In this document: positions 55,759-55,761 of the stretch, one piece after another
How positions within the stretch are numbered: the stretch's first letter is position 1
Layout: every line of letters begins with the position of its first letter
NCBI GenBank assembly: GCA_002493945.1
Contig: DLAL01000048.1
Span: 8,291 to 64,051, forward strand
DNA length: 55,761 nt
Direction: 5' to 3'
Source: Porphyromonadaceae bacterium UBA7048
GTDB taxonomy: Bacteria > Bacteroidota > Bacteroidia > Bacteroidales > Muribaculaceae
Notes under the pieces: generated by a model
Told to the model about the DNA's origin: nothing
The model's database searches: none
What the model saw: only the letters and a program-made list of their open reading frames with translations
Position numbers and translations under genes: made by a program

Positions 55759-55761
55759 CAC

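Overview
The window reads as a chromosomal segment of a Bacteroidales bacterium, most likely from the Muribaculaceae or a close relative. The evidence is two SusC/SusD pairs, type IX secretion genes (PorU, PorV), secreted proteins with type IX-like C-terminal tails, lipoproteins with acidic residues after the lipidated Cys, and promoters of the Bacteroidetes type (TTTG about 20 bases before TAnnTTTG). Coding DNA is GC-rich and intergenic DNA AT-rich. Taxonomy is inferred from gene content only. No rRNA, tRNA, CRISPR array, insertion sequence or phage module was recognised.

Layout. 1-5025 (+): the 3' end of rpoB and complete rpoC, closed by a 16-bp terminator hairpin. 5107-7859 (-): a small outer-membrane barrel gene, tsaD and cinA in one tight operon. 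8314-13548 (+): SusC/SusD pair 1. 13620-13915: a repeat- and hairpin-dense stretch without a gene. 13922-19654 (-): a tripartite RND efflux operon (adaptor, pump, outer-membrane channel). 20021-20740 (+): a HicA/HicB toxin-antitoxin pair. 20849-25994 (-): SusC/SusD pair 2, pointing towards pair 1. The two susC genes have near-identical 5' ends in inverted orientation.

26480-31548 (+): an operon of an RsmF-like rRNA methyltransferase, an MsbA-like ABC exporter and a short, non-canonical DXS-family enzyme. 31574-32383 is an AT-rich KilA-N gene, followed by a start-less remnant on the other strand. 32797-38803 (+): an SPFH protein with an Arc-type ribbon-helix-helix partner, a secreted GH30 glycosidase with a type IX-like tail, a GIN-domain protein and a GlmU-like nucleotidyltransferase.

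38817-52342 (-): a nine-gene run of GH25 lysozyme, a second PorU, Rex, a degenerate fumarylacetoacetase-fold protein, PorU, PorV, IspF, a DPP5-like peptidase and a DUF6155-type protein. 52601-55454 (+): alanine dehydrogenase and a secreted endonuclease I with a type IX-like tail. The window ends on a promoter for a gene outside it.

How it fits together: the PorU/PorV sortase and shuttle in the minus-strand cluster would process secreted proteins such as the GH30 enzyme and the nuclease encoded on either side. DPP5, the lysozyme and the SusCD pairs fit an outer-membrane nutrient-acquisition lifestyle. The least expected features are the duplicated sortase with both catalytic dyads intact, the decayed FAH-fold gene translationally coupled to rex, the convergent susC genes with shared 5' modules and leader hairpins, the DXS-like enzyme lacking the usual phosphate-binding arginines, and several promoters fused with hairpins or lying right against start codons.
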